Program-made: the position numbers and the translations under genes
Notes under the pieces: model-generated
What the model was told of the DNA's origin: nothing
The model's database searches: none
What the model saw: only the letters and a program-made list of their open reading frames with translations
Part shown: positions 1 through 18,249 of the stretch, one piece after another
Layout of the letters: each line of letters starts with the position of its first letter
Numbering within the stretch: the stretch's first letter is position 1
NCBI RefSeq assembly: GCF_020382885.2
Contig: NC_058493.1
Location: forward strand, 27,782,999 to 27,846,998
DNA: 64,000 nucleotides
Direction: 5' to 3'
Source: Scatophagus argus
Lineage: Eukaryota > Chordata > Actinopteri > Scatophagidae

Positions 1-192
1 AGTTCAATTTTTGTGGTCAAATGTGAATTTAATCATGAGGGAATCCACTGATTCCAGTTAAGTTAACTGATCTAAATACTGATGTGACCAGACCTCAAGT
101 ACAGTTTGTTGTTTAAAAGTCAAAGACCTGCATGGCCAGTTTACTGTTCTAAACCATCTTCTGACTCAGGATGAATAAGAAGCAAACCCAGC

Positions 193-409
193 GATGGGGA
201 CATGTCACAAACTGACCCATCCTGATGGAGACACGTCACAAACTGACCCATCCTGATGGGGACATGTCACAAACTGACCCATCCTGATGGAGACACGTCA
301 CAAACTGACCCATCCTGATGGGGACATGTCACAAACTGACCCATCCTGATGGGGACATGTCACAAACTGACCCATCCTGATGGAGACATGTCACAAACTG
401 ACCCATCCT
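193..409. repeat. 31-bp minisatellite, 7 units
   Basis: Seven head-to-tail 31-bp units run without interruption, each starting GATGG(G/A)GACA and ending ACCCATCCT. They differ at only a few positions (G/A at unit position 6, T/C in ACATG/ACACG). The last unit ends six bases before a possible splice acceptor (CTCTTCAG at 408-415), so the array would form the end of an intron if the exon at 416 is real. Confidence 0.95.
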
Positions 410-415
410 CTTCAG

Positions 416-508
416 GCGGCTTCAGCGCGCCGGCTGATGAACCGTGTTCCGTCGGTCCAGTCGGTGGATGATGACGAGGGGGTTTGTTTCAGCTGCTCGT
501 CTCGTTAA
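416..508 (+). CDS. Possible 3'-terminal coding exon of an unidentified gene (partial)
   Basis: A good acceptor (CCTCTTCAG, ending at 415) is followed by 30 open codons and a TAA at 506-508. The predicted C-terminus contains NRVPSVQSVDDDEG and ends CFSCSSR. The other two frames close early. A poly(A) signal AATAAA lies at 977-982, which would give a 3' UTR of about 490 bases. I do not recognise the protein. The rest of the gene would lie left of the window. It could also be a chance open stretch, because it is short and no other exon is visible. The entry rests on the acceptor, the open frame and the downstream poly(A) signal together. Confidence 0.35.
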   Translation, partial: AASARRLMNRVPSVQSVDDDEGVCFSCSSR

Positions 509-976
509 TGGATGCAGGATTCATGCTTTCACCTGATGCACACCTGAGCTTGTGTGGTCGTTTTATCAAATGTTCATATCTTCAATCTGTAATTACACAC
601 CTGAGCCTACTGGAACGACTTCTACAACAAAATCTCACTGTAATCATGCAGGCGGCGTACGGATTTGGTGTTTTCGAGGCTCTTTAGTGGAGTTCAAACG
701 CACCTAAAGGTGAAGTGAATGTTGGTGTAGTCATGGATTCAGACCTCTTTGAACATCCACATTCAGACAATTAGAAAATCAACCTACTTTCATCCTAAAA
801 CCACATCAAGAATTTAAACACTTAAATCTAAAGAGTCAGTCAGTCAGCTGCTTGGTCACTAAGACCAGAAGAGCCCACATCAGTCCAGTTCTCACATCTT
901 AACTCTGGTTTCCTCAGTTAAAAACACCCTACTCTTGGTTTACAAAGTTTTGAATGTTTTCAGGAAAAAATGAACA

Positions 977-982
977 AATAAA
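977..982 (+). terminator. Candidate poly(A) signal for the exon at 416
   Basis: AATAAA sits in AT-rich sequence and is followed within 20 bases by a TG-rich stretch, as expected for a cleavage site near position 1000. Its meaning depends on the terminal exon at 416-508 being real. Confidence 0.35.
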
Positions 983-999
983 TGCTGCAATTGTGCCTC

Positions 1000-3638
1000 T
1001 GAGGTGCTTTGGGTTCAGGTCTGCCGTCCCCCGAGTCCAAAGTTATTCCGCTGTTTGATTTGTCTTAGTGTTCTGTCCTTTTCTGTTTTCGTCCTGCGGC
1101 CTTGTTGGTGAACGGTGACATACGAATAATTTTGCCTCGTTTGTCTCGCGTTCGGGTCTTTGCAAGACAAATCTAATGTGGAGAAACAACACGGAGGAAA
1201 TCTCTCACTTAAAGAAAAGGTGAGTAAATATGAATAACATCAGATCGCTGGCACACACGTCTGCGTTGGCCTCTGTGGCGAGCAACCAGCTCAGATCCTC
1301 AGCACATCTGAAAGTGAAATCATTTTGGAGGGCAAAGCAGATCACCCTGAACGCCTTTTATCTCTGACCTCACGCACATATCGAGCTTTGTGGTGAACGA
1401 GTCAGATCCCATCACTGAGTCTTTTTCTTTTCAAATCAATTCTGTGGAACATCGATCGGCCCTGCAAGCATGTGGTGAAGGTATTAAAAATAAAACCACA
1501 TAATTCAAGGGAAAAGCAATAAACCTTCACATCTGAACACTGCAAATGACTAAAACTAAAAATCAAAATAGCTGACAATTAACTCTCCGAAAGCTGATTA
1601 AGCTCATAGCTAGCTGGATAAAGTTCAGTATTCCGCTCTGAAACGTGGAGGAGCGGACGGCCGTCAGCCCTCAGCTGCAGGTCGTCCCCCCATCCTGTTC
1701 CCTCTGTGGACACGAGACAAATTTTCTTCCACATCTGTTTGTTGTCTTCCTGTTTGACATCTGACGGAGTGACAAAACACTTTTGCCTTCACTTGGTGCT
1801 CTCAGTCGCAGCTGGGGCCTCCAACGTGAACCCGAACAGCGTGAGAACTACTGCAGCGCAAACTTAAAGGCTTTAGTTGTGTACAAATGCAGACGACGCT
1901 GCTGCAAATCACACGAGAGGCTGCAACGTGCACACAGAGTCCGTCTGTCTGAAAATCCATTTCGAAACAAATGGGCCTGTTACACCGACCTCTGAAAACA
2001 TGACAACCTGTCAGCGAGCCTCGATATGCTGCACAAATTGTCATGATGTGTTCTGGGCTCGGTTCTGCTTTACAAATTATAAGACATCAGGGCTTGGCGA
2101 GCTGTGACACCCCACCTGATGCATGCTGGGAGAGGCTGCAGCAACCCTGACCCTGAAAATACAAGCAGGTATGGAATATGGATGGAGGGAGAAAAAAACA
2201 GACACAAACGAACGGCTGCTCAGTAAAACTCTCCTCCATAACACACAGCTTAATATCACAAACACAAACCATATCAGCAAAAGCATGCAGGTAATAAATA
2301 TCTGCAGCTTTAATTTGTTTTAATATATTTTTTATGAGACTGGCTCCATAATGCCACAGTCTCACGGCTTCATTTTTCACCATGCGTCATGCCAGCTGGC
2401 ACAGGTTTAATGGAATTTCCAATTAAAGGCTATTTTTCAGGGCAGTAATGGATGCCGTCAGAGAAATCACAGCCTCATTAGTAAGACGCATTACACAGCT
2501 GAGAGCAGCGGCCGCCAAGGTGGGCCAAAGAGGCTTACGGGCTGCTCAGCCCTGCATTACCTGTGAGCTCTGGGACTAAGCTGACGCTCAGACCCGCCTG
2601 AGCCCGCCAACACCAGCCGCTGCTCCCAACGCTTCATTTACACCGAAGTGGCTGAGCTGGGCCTTTACTGAAGTCCACATACTGCAGCTGGACTTTGTCT
2701 CCAGTCAGAAAAACACACACAGTCCAGATGTTCAGGAAAACATCAGGACCAACTCCTCATGTGGATCAGTCGGTGGTGGACAGTAACTCAGTACTTTTAC
2801 TCACTGTCACCAGGACCTGTACGGAGACCTGAGCACCTCGGTTCATTCCCTTTCCTGTCTGTCCTGATCTGTAATGACAGTGAAAGTCCTCCTCCTGATG
2901 TGCTGTACACAAGTGCAGCTTTGAGATGTTGTCAAATGTTCATTTTGTTAAGACACCAGAAAAAACACAGACGGAGCAGCATGTGGAAGACAAGACTAAT
3001 TCAAGACTAAACCTTCAAATAAAAGATGGACCACAAACAAATCAGATCCACACACACACACACACACACAGCACAAACTGGTAAAACCACTGAAGCTTTA
3101 ATCTAAACTGCTGAATCACAGTCAAATCATCTTTGTAATAATTCAAAAGGGCACCGTGACCTTGGACCAAAGGGGACGTTCAGCCCGTCCTGTCCGGGGT
3201 GTCTCGGTCCTACAGATATGCCCTGATGAAAACCGGTTGTGTCTGGACTCTCTTTCACAGACTGATCGCAGGGCGACTCTCCACCGAGACCGGACCCAGG
3301 ACCAGGTTGAACACCAGCACAGCGTCTCAGACTGCCCTGCAGATGGCCGACAGTCGCTAATGACCACATCATGTACTTATACTTCATGTCTCCATCTCTG
3401 GTACGTTTTCAGGGTGAGAAACGCTTGTTGTTCAACATAATCAGGCTTTTTATCCACTCACGTAAAGCAACAACCTTTTAAAGTGAGTGTGGCGTGTGTT
3501 GTCCTCACAGTCGTCCATAAGTGAAAAAGTGTTCAAAGTCCACTTTCAACCTGAAATCTTCACAGACTTACATCATCATCATCATCACCCTGAAGCCTCA
3601 CCTTGATGGCAATCTGGTAAATAAGTTTCTTCTTAACA

Positions 3639-3671
<33 letters not shown>

Positions 3672-6600
3672 AGTCAATGTCAGAAACACCGGCCGGTTCA
3701 GGCTGGTAAAGAATTTGATCTGAACAAGGATTCCAGTTCACTCGGTTGCCATGGAAACAAGAAGTGGATTTCGGAGTGTGTACCTGTCTGTCTGCAGCTG
3801 TGTGTGTGTGTGTGTGTGTGTGTGTGACTGTCCTCCTCTGCCTGCCAATCACTCGGCGGGTCCTCGTGTGGCTGCGCGCTGATGAGTCCGTCTGCCGATG
3901 GACGCGTCTGTCTGCGGGGCTGAAGAGTTTCCACACTTCGTCCAGCACCTCTGGAGAAGGTGGAAACGTAGCAATAAAACCCCCTCCGTGTCGGCGGAGG
4001 ATTACAGCCTGAGAGACGTCTGATATGCAGGTTGTTAGACATATGGCAATCATTTGATGTTTACATAACAGGCTGCGGTTGCGGAGTAGTTCTGCCACCT
4101 GCTGCGTTCACTGTGCGTACGTCTCAATCCGCCAGCTTCATGGAGTCAGTTATCGTGGCCCCGGGTGTTGGCATGGAGACCAATTAGCTCTAATTTTTCA
4201 CACTCAGCTGTCAAATCTTTGCGGTCGCAGGAAAATATCACTTCATTTACGAGAGCCGAGCTGTCGTGTTCAGTTAACGCTGGTGAGGAGAAACATTTTT
4301 ATCTCAAAGAAAAATCTGACAACAAAGTCTCATCCATCACGCCACGAACCGCAGGCTGAGACGTGTGAATCCTGGATGAAAGACTTTGTTGATTTATCCG
4401 TTTCTTTGGGATGACACGGAGGGGACGGGCTGTTGTCAGTGGCCACAGTCTGCCACTGACCGGATTTTTAATGGAGTGTGAGCTCAGCTTCCCCGTCACA
4501 GCAGGTTTTGGCTCAGGAGCATCAGGAGGTCACATCAGTCCACCTCAGAGCCTGACACGTGAATTTAATGCACAAGCTGCGTTTCCACCTTATTATCAAG
4601 ACAACTTGTGTTTCCATCAGCTGGTTTGGAGTAAATAACAAGGCTCCACAAAGAGTAGCTTTGTCAGAGGTCAAAATAAACAGAGTAGAAGAAGCAGACG
4701 ACAAAACCAGTTGTTTGTCAACTGCCAGTCAGAAGAAGAAGACCAAACAACACCGGTCACCTTGGTTATCTATGAGGGCAAACGGGAATTGATCTGGAAT
4801 CATGTGGGAACATCTGACAGGAGCAGAACAGCCCATCGCTCACGGGAGTCTGGACCTGAACATGTAGAAGTTGGGTTTCTGTGACCCTCGATGGCGCCTT
4901 AAATGTTCACTGTGTCAGAAGTGCAGCAGCTCTTTGTCGAAAAAGGCTAAACGTTTTATCCCAGTCTTTCTGCGTGCCTCAACCTTCTGTAAAGCAGTAA
5001 TTCAAAATGTGCATAACTGAGCTGAAACCCCTCATCTACTGCTGGATGAGTCGCCTGTAAACCTGTAAAGACGCTGTAAAGATGCTACCTGCTACACATC
5101 AACATGCTAGCAGTTAGCCTTCAGGCCTTAATGTTGTGAAAGAGTTTATTTAATCCACGCTGTAATTTTCTCCTGAAAGAACTCCTGAGTGTCTGACGCA
5201 TTTGTCCCCCACAAGCTGCTCCTTAAATGGACTCTGTCCTTCGACTACGTCACCTACGTCACCTAAAGCCTTTCTGACAGAAAGCGCTGAAGGTTAACTC
5301 CTCCCAGTATCCGCTCACTGTGAGCAGCTTAGCCTGGCATTGTTAGCCTTTAGCTAAGTGCTGTCAGAGCTGTTGGCGTGGCGGCAGACTCGTTTTGCCA
5401 TAAGAACTGCGATGTGACTGCACTTCCTGCTCTTTTCGTGACATAAATGACTTGGCTACATTTGGAACACACCACCTTCAATGTCAAAGAGCAAATCAGG
5501 AAATCACTCAGCTGACTTTTAGAAGGAGATCTCATGTCGTGAACTCATCTCTTTGGACATTCTGGTGAACTTTTCATGCAGGTTTCTTGATTGAAAACAG
5601 TGAAACACAGCATGCTCCTGCAGGCTCGTTTCATTGCAAGTAACAAGTAAGTAAATGAACTTTTCAACTGTGAATAAGCCTCGAACAGAAGCACCCATCA
5701 AAGACGCTGATTTTTTAAGGAGCCCTCTTACACTCGCTGAGGTGGCTGCAGGATATTTAATGAGAGGAAATGAGCCCTGTAGTGTCGGCGTGTTTGAGTC
5801 ACTGTTGGGATACATTCAGACAGGAAGTAAAAGAAAACTTCTGAATGATCAGATCGCATCTTGTCTTCAAATCTGAGCCACAAAGATTTGGAAATCATAT
5901 CATTTCTCCTGCAGACTTGAAAGACGGGCTCTCTGTCGACGTTCAGTTATGCTTGTTTGCTGTGGATTCTTGTGTAACTGAAAGGTGGAACGAAAAATGA
6001 AGATTTAGACACAAAAACAGAAGGGCTGGATAGAAAGAGCACTTTCACATAATGACATGTCCACCCCTTTCACAAACCAATGAATTTAAAATGAACATGG
6101 ACACAGTCGGTCCAGCTAATAGACGACCAGCTGCTTCTCTTGAGTGTGGCTCTGATGCCGAGTCGCCTCCTCATGAAGTGAGATTGTGATTCACCTCACA
6201 GCGACACTCCTGCAGCTGACAGACAGCTTCTAGTCAACAAGATGTTCAGAGAGAGAGAGAGAGCTAAAGCGACAGCCGAGATCAAGATTTCTGACCTTAT
6301 ATAATGGATTTTTAATTAGATGCTGTTTGGCAGGCTAATTATCCCCCAGCCCGGGATCTGTTTCCTTTAATAGGACTCAGACTATTGGGTGGCAGTTTGT
6401 ATGTAAGACTCGTTTTCCTAATGGTGTTTTTTGCTAAAGAGCTAACAAGGACTTATGGAGAGGTTTTCATGCAATTTCCTGAGCGAGTCAGTGAGGAGCA
6501 CCGCGAGAAGCAGAGAAACGGCAAATTACCATTACAATTATCATCAACACTTTGGCGGAAAATGTTGTGCTAATTAAAAGTTTCAGGTGTTTAACAGCCT

Positions 6601-6767
6601 GAAGACACCTACACCAAAGAGGAAATATGCTAGAAAGAAGACTGTCATGTGATGTGGAACATGTGCATAAAAGGAATGAGCTCACCATTTATGGTTCATC
6701 AGATACAGCAAGATAACAGAATTTAACTACAGAAGGAATCTGTAGAGTTATTTGTCCTTCCAGATAC
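1000..6767. other. Intergenic DNA without a recognisable gene
   Basis: Short open frames occur on both strands but none has splice sites, codon bias or a familiar motif. The stretch holds CA/TG microsatellites at 3049-3070, 3641-3670 and 3799-3826 and an imperfect TCA run near 3568-3590. Unique, homeodomain-site-rich blocks near 2400-2560 and 6295-6400 look like conserved noncoding elements, but only a comparison with other fish could show that. Confidence 0.6.
3641..3670. repeat. (CA)n microsatellite
   Basis: About 15 uninterrupted CA dinucleotides. It is paired with a (TG)n tract at 3799-3826, so the two are mutually complementary and about 130 bases apart. Confidence 0.95.
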
Positions 6768-7042
6768 GCTGTATGGACAGAAGTATTGGGACAGCTGCCC
6801 ATCACACCAACAGGGACTTTAATGGTGTCTCATTGTAAACACACAGACAGCTCAGCAGCTCTAACAGCTTCCACTCTTCTGTGAAGGCTTTCCACAACAT
6901 GTTGGAGTGTTTCTGTGGGAATTTGTGCCCATTCATGCAGCAGAGCATTTGTTGTTGTTGTCTTCTGCCACAAAGTTGGAAGCATAGCATTGTCCAAAAT
7001 GCCTTGGTATGCTGAAGCATTAAGATTTCCCTTCACTGGACG
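6768..7042 (-). mobile_element. Tc1/mariner-like element, truncated
   Basis: The left end resembles the terminal repeat of the 23402 copy (a variant of GACAAAAGTATTGGGACA). The body, read on the minus strand, resembles the 3' part of a Tc1-type transposase gene, with the same segment as the other copies (the frame ending CVYNETPLKSLLV). The central part carrying the second catalytic segment is deleted and the far terminal repeat is missing. It cannot encode an active enzyme. Confidence 0.8.
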
Positions 7043-7319
7043 TAATCATTACCGTTTACTGCACGGTGATGCGGTGTAGCTCAGTAGAAGGAAATTAGTT
7101 CCCACATGAAGCTGCTCACAACAAAGGAAAAAAAATATTTTTGATTTTGTGGTGAAATGTCCCTTTAAACCTGACTGCATGAGTGACAGCATTTTACTTT
7201 GAACTATTTCTGGTGCAGCTGGTCTGTAAATAGCCATCTAAAGAAACAGAAGTTACACAAAATCTGTTTAAAAAAACAAAAAGGTTTTCTAGAAATAGAT
7301 CAGTCCCAGGCAGGAATAC

Positions 7320-7353
7320 AGTCTGAGTCTGAGTCTGAGTCTGAGTCTGAGTC
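7320..7353. repeat. (GAGTCT)n hexamer repeat
   Basis: Between five and six perfect copies of a hexamer, unlike the dinucleotide repeats elsewhere in the window. Confidence 0.9.
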
Positions 7354-7724
7354 GTGGATCATCTCGCTCGCTCTCATGTTTGTGACTGAAGCCTGATCAG
7401 TGGCTCCACACCTCAGATCGTCTGTTATTTTCTCCTCTCATTCCAGCTGCACCTGCCTGCAGGTGGCTCACAACACCACCGAGAGTTTACTGTAAGGCTG
7501 ATTGCGTTGCGTGAATTCAGCAGCCGAGCTACAAAGCTCTGCGGGAGTCTTTCTTAAGTTTGCCTTCCAGCTCATCATGAATAATTTATGACAGGAGTTC
7601 TTTATCTAAAGAGTATGTTATTCAGCATTCAGACAGATTGATGCAATTATTGCAGTGATGCTTTGTTAAAGGAGCGAGAAGAGCCAAGAGAGAAAGGTTC
7701 ACCAGACATGTTTGACATAAGATA

Positions 7725-7850
7725 AGAAAAGATGAGATAAGATAAGATAAAATAAGAAAAGTAAAGACAGAACTTTATTGATCCCGAAGGAAATTCTTGT
7801 GCCAGAGGTTGCTTGAAGGAGCACATTACAGTACATTATTTACAGGTTAA
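7725..7850 (-). mobile_element. LINE-type 3' tail fragment with (TTATC)n end
   Basis: GATAAGATAAGATAA followed by a sequence that, read on the minus strand, ends ...GGGATCAATAAAGTTCTG and then a TTATC-type simple repeat. This layout (unique sequence, AATAAAGT, short tandem tail) is typical of 3' ends of fish non-LTR retrotransposons. A similar tail in the other orientation is at 30240-30453. The family was not identified. Confidence 0.5.
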
Positions 7851-7899
7851 AGACACAAATTGCTAAGACACCCGTGCATTTCCCCGGTCGAGGCCACGC

Positions 7900-8025
7900 A
7901 CTGATTCTAGTCGACTTCCTCCCACAGTCCCAAAAAGCTGCACATTAGGTAAATTAAGAGCTGGGACAGGCTCCAGCCCCCCCGCAAGCCTGACGGATAA
8001 GCAGCATAGAAAATGGCTGGATGTA
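7900..8025 (+). mobile_element. Truncated tRNA-like SINE-type repeat, 3' part
   Basis: The segment from CTTCCTCCCACAGTCC through GGGACAGGCTCCAGCCCC to AGAAAATGGCTGGATG matches the 3' half of a very common teleost interspersed repeat as I remember it. The 5' half of what looks like the same family, including tRNA-like promoter boxes, is at 43796-44000 in drd4 intron 3. Confidence 0.65.
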
Positions 8026-8226
8026 TCAGTATCAAGTTCAATCAGGAGCAGCACTCAGCTGTCAGTCCGTCATGACGTTTCAGCCCCTTTTTATAGCATT
8101 AAAGAGCTAATTAAAACCAGGCTGGTCAGAAAAACGCTTGAACAAACGTCAGTGTGATAAGAACTACCTGAAATTACAGAAAGCATATTTGGAAAAATGT
8201 TGTTTGACGTGTTGTACGGCAGCCAG

Positions 8227-8240
8227 CCACCAGGGGGCGA
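8227..8240 (+). promoter_or_regulatory. CTCF-like motif
   Basis: CCACCAGGGGGCGA agrees with the core of the vertebrate CTCF consensus. It lies in the intergenic DNA 2 kb upstream of ctsd. A motif match alone does not show binding. Confidence 0.4.
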
Positions 8241-8997
8241 TCAAGGCGTTTTAGGGGCGCTCTCGTGGTTTATCCCGGTGGTGTTCGGGTCAGGGTTCTT
8301 TGTAGGCCAGTCAAGTTTTATCACACCAAACTGGAAAACTTTGTGCTCGAGGACTTTGTCATGATGAAACAGGAAAAAGACACCGAATCACAGCAGTGAA
8401 ACCTGCGGCGTCGCCCCGAGGACGCACGCGCACGTCGGGAGGTTCTTGACTGGAATCCAAGCAGGGAATAAAAAAAGGCGTGTGACACGATGTCACACCT
8501 CTGAGGTGAGAAACAGGCTACAAAGCTGCATTCAAAGCAAACAGTCAGCAGTGGTGTGAGCCGAATGAGCGGGAGAAACGCTGACCGGACAAAGTGTCTC
8601 ACCTCACTGACCACATGTTCCTCTGTGCTGTGGCGGGCTTTCAGTCAGTCTGTTTAGCTGACACATGCCAGTCCGCCTCACGTGGTGTGACACAGCGTTT
8701 CTGCAGCTTTGTCATGATGATTTAAGTTCGAAATCCACTTCATCATACAGTTTATTAATACACGTTCCCTGTTTTGGCCTTTTGCATCCCGTTCGGGCTT
8801 TGCTGCGTTTCTGCTTTTTCATGTCATTTTAAAACATTAACTTGTGTGTTGTTGTTGAACATCCCCTTCCCAGCGGATGTTCGTGAGCCTTCTTCTTGTT
8901 AGTGCCCAATAACGTGGAAAATACAAAAAAGAAAACCAACAGTTTTTATATGGTTTTTTTCTTGGAGTGAACATCGAAGGGCTAAAGCGGGAGACTT

Positions 8998-8999
<2 letters not shown>

Positions 9000-9053
<54 letters not shown>
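9000..9053. repeat. (GT)27 microsatellite
   Basis: About 27 uninterrupted GT dinucleotides, among the longest pure runs in the window, 1.1 kb upstream of ctsd. Confidence 0.97.
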
Positions 9054-9055
<2 letters not shown>

Positions 9056-10020
9056 GGCCTCAGACCTGCGGGCCGAGGCGGCCACTTGCTGTTCAGCCCT
9101 CGTCATTACAGGCTGATTTAAGCTGCTGGTGTGACGTCAGCAAAAAGTCAGCTGAGCATTTCGCCTGCTGATTCTATCTATATACTATCTATATACTATC
9201 TACTACCTGACACTTATATATCAGGATACTTTCTACTTCCGCTCCGCTGCACCTCAGGGGGACGTTTTGTGTATTTTCTTCTTCAGTAAATGAAAGTTTT
9301 GACACACAAAACACAGATGGTTTATAAAAACACGTTTTCTTATAAATTAAACCAACCCAAATATACAAATATATTTCTTTTAATTGTTTTGATCATTTGA
9401 ATGTATTTTTAATAATTCCGAGGTTTGGACAAAACAGTTTGTTTTTGTGAAGGTTTTTGTTTCTGACTGAAAAGTCAAACACGCAGCAACTCGCGGTCAT
9501 TCATTCAATACAGAAAGTAAGTAATTAATACGCATTTCATTCTCAGGATTAGAACAGGTTTGAAGCCATAAGCACTTAGAAAAAAGAAATATAAAAAGCA
9601 AATAAAATCAATTGAAACTTAAGTCTGTAAACATAACAATAAACAAAAACATCATAAGAGACGCTGTGTCTGAATCAGAGGAGAACTCAGTAATATGACA
9701 GCGTGCCTTCATGCTGTTTGTCATTTGGTTTAATGTGTCCAGAGTGAAAAGAATCATTTGTATACAAAAGAGTTCAGAATGAGCTCAACCTCAACCAACT
9801 TTTACATCAGTGCAGGAGTCAGATATTTCATTTTCATCAACACTTTGATCATTTGTGACACTTCAAGTACATTTTCCCGCTAATATACTTTTACTTAAGT
9901 AAAAATTTCAATGTATGAATACTGAATACTGCTCACAGTTTTGTATCCATGGTTACAAGTCTCACTTGAACCAAATGAATGATCCAAAGGCTGAAAACAC
10001 GTTCAGGGCAGTTCAAGGAC

Positions 10021-10172
10021 CACCGGAAGTGTCGTAATTCCTGAAGGATTCAAACTCACGTGACGGTGACTCCACTCCTCCAGTCAGCTGACAAAAGTCG
10101 GCGCTTTAACGACAACAAGTCGAAGTGCTCGGTCATCGTGTCCATGGTTGTTGTGAGTGTCCCACAGTTACA
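10021..10172 (+). promoter_or_regulatory. ctsd: ctsd proximal promoter with CLEAR-type E-box and ETS site
   Basis: TCACGTGAC at 10056-10064 matches the TFEB/MITF CLEAR consensus (GTCACGTGAC) except for the first base. CCGGAAGT at 10023-10030 is a perfect ETS-family core. No TATA box is evident. Mammalian CTSD is an established lysosomal-network gene driven by TFEB through such boxes, so the position, about 110 bases before the start codon, is meaningful. The transcription start itself cannot be read from the sequence. Confidence 0.6.
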
Positions 10173-17771
<7,599 letters not shown>

Positions 17772-18141
17772 GCACATCCTGCACAAGAGCCGCATCCAAG
17801 TGCAAAGCTAAAAAAAAAATAAGTTTCAGCAGCGAAAACAAAACTGCGCTGCACGTTTTCTGTTGCTTTGCAATCAAACGATATTTAGCAATAGACTTTG
17901 TGTAGAGCCTAAATGCACTGATCTGAATGTGTACGATTTGCGTGTGTGGAACAGATTGAAGATTCGCTCAGTTGTGTGTACCTGATCAGGGATCAGTTGG
18001 TTGTATTAGTGCCGCTCTTTTTAAACATCTAAGTGATCCTTTTGGTTTTTTTTTTAATCAGGGGTTAATTTTAAACAGAACACTTTTAATTTGTTTTAGG
18101 AGGAGTTTGTTCCTCTGCTACGGACTTTGAGATGTATCTGA

Positions 18142-18147
18142 AATAAA
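18142..18147 (+). terminator. ctsd: ctsd poly(A) signal
   Basis: AATAAA lies 371 bases after the ctsd stop and is followed by a T- and GT-rich stretch (GATGTGTTTTTGTAG). It is the clearest signal after the stop codon. Confidence 0.8.
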
Positions 18148-18235
18148 CTGTTTTTAAAACGATGTGTTTTTGTAGTTTTGATTTGACTTCAGGAAAAAAA
18201 ACAATCCCTCACAAGACTCAACAAAACCTTCAAAC

Positions 18236-18241
18236 TTTATT
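18236..18241 (-). terminator. cdhr5: cdhr5 poly(A) signal (minus strand)
   Basis: On the minus strand AATAAA is followed by GTTTGAAGGTTTTGTTGAG, a GT-rich downstream element. Used with the cdhr5 stop at 19985 it would give a 3' UTR of about 1.75 kb. The ctsd signal points the other way only about 90 bases off. Confidence 0.6.
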
Positions 18242-18249
18242 ATTCCCTC

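Noticed and set aside
3598-4098. 166-residue minus-strand frame with Thr-His repeats
   Set aside because: Its length comes from (CA)n and (TG)n tracts read through. It has no splice context or recognisable motif.
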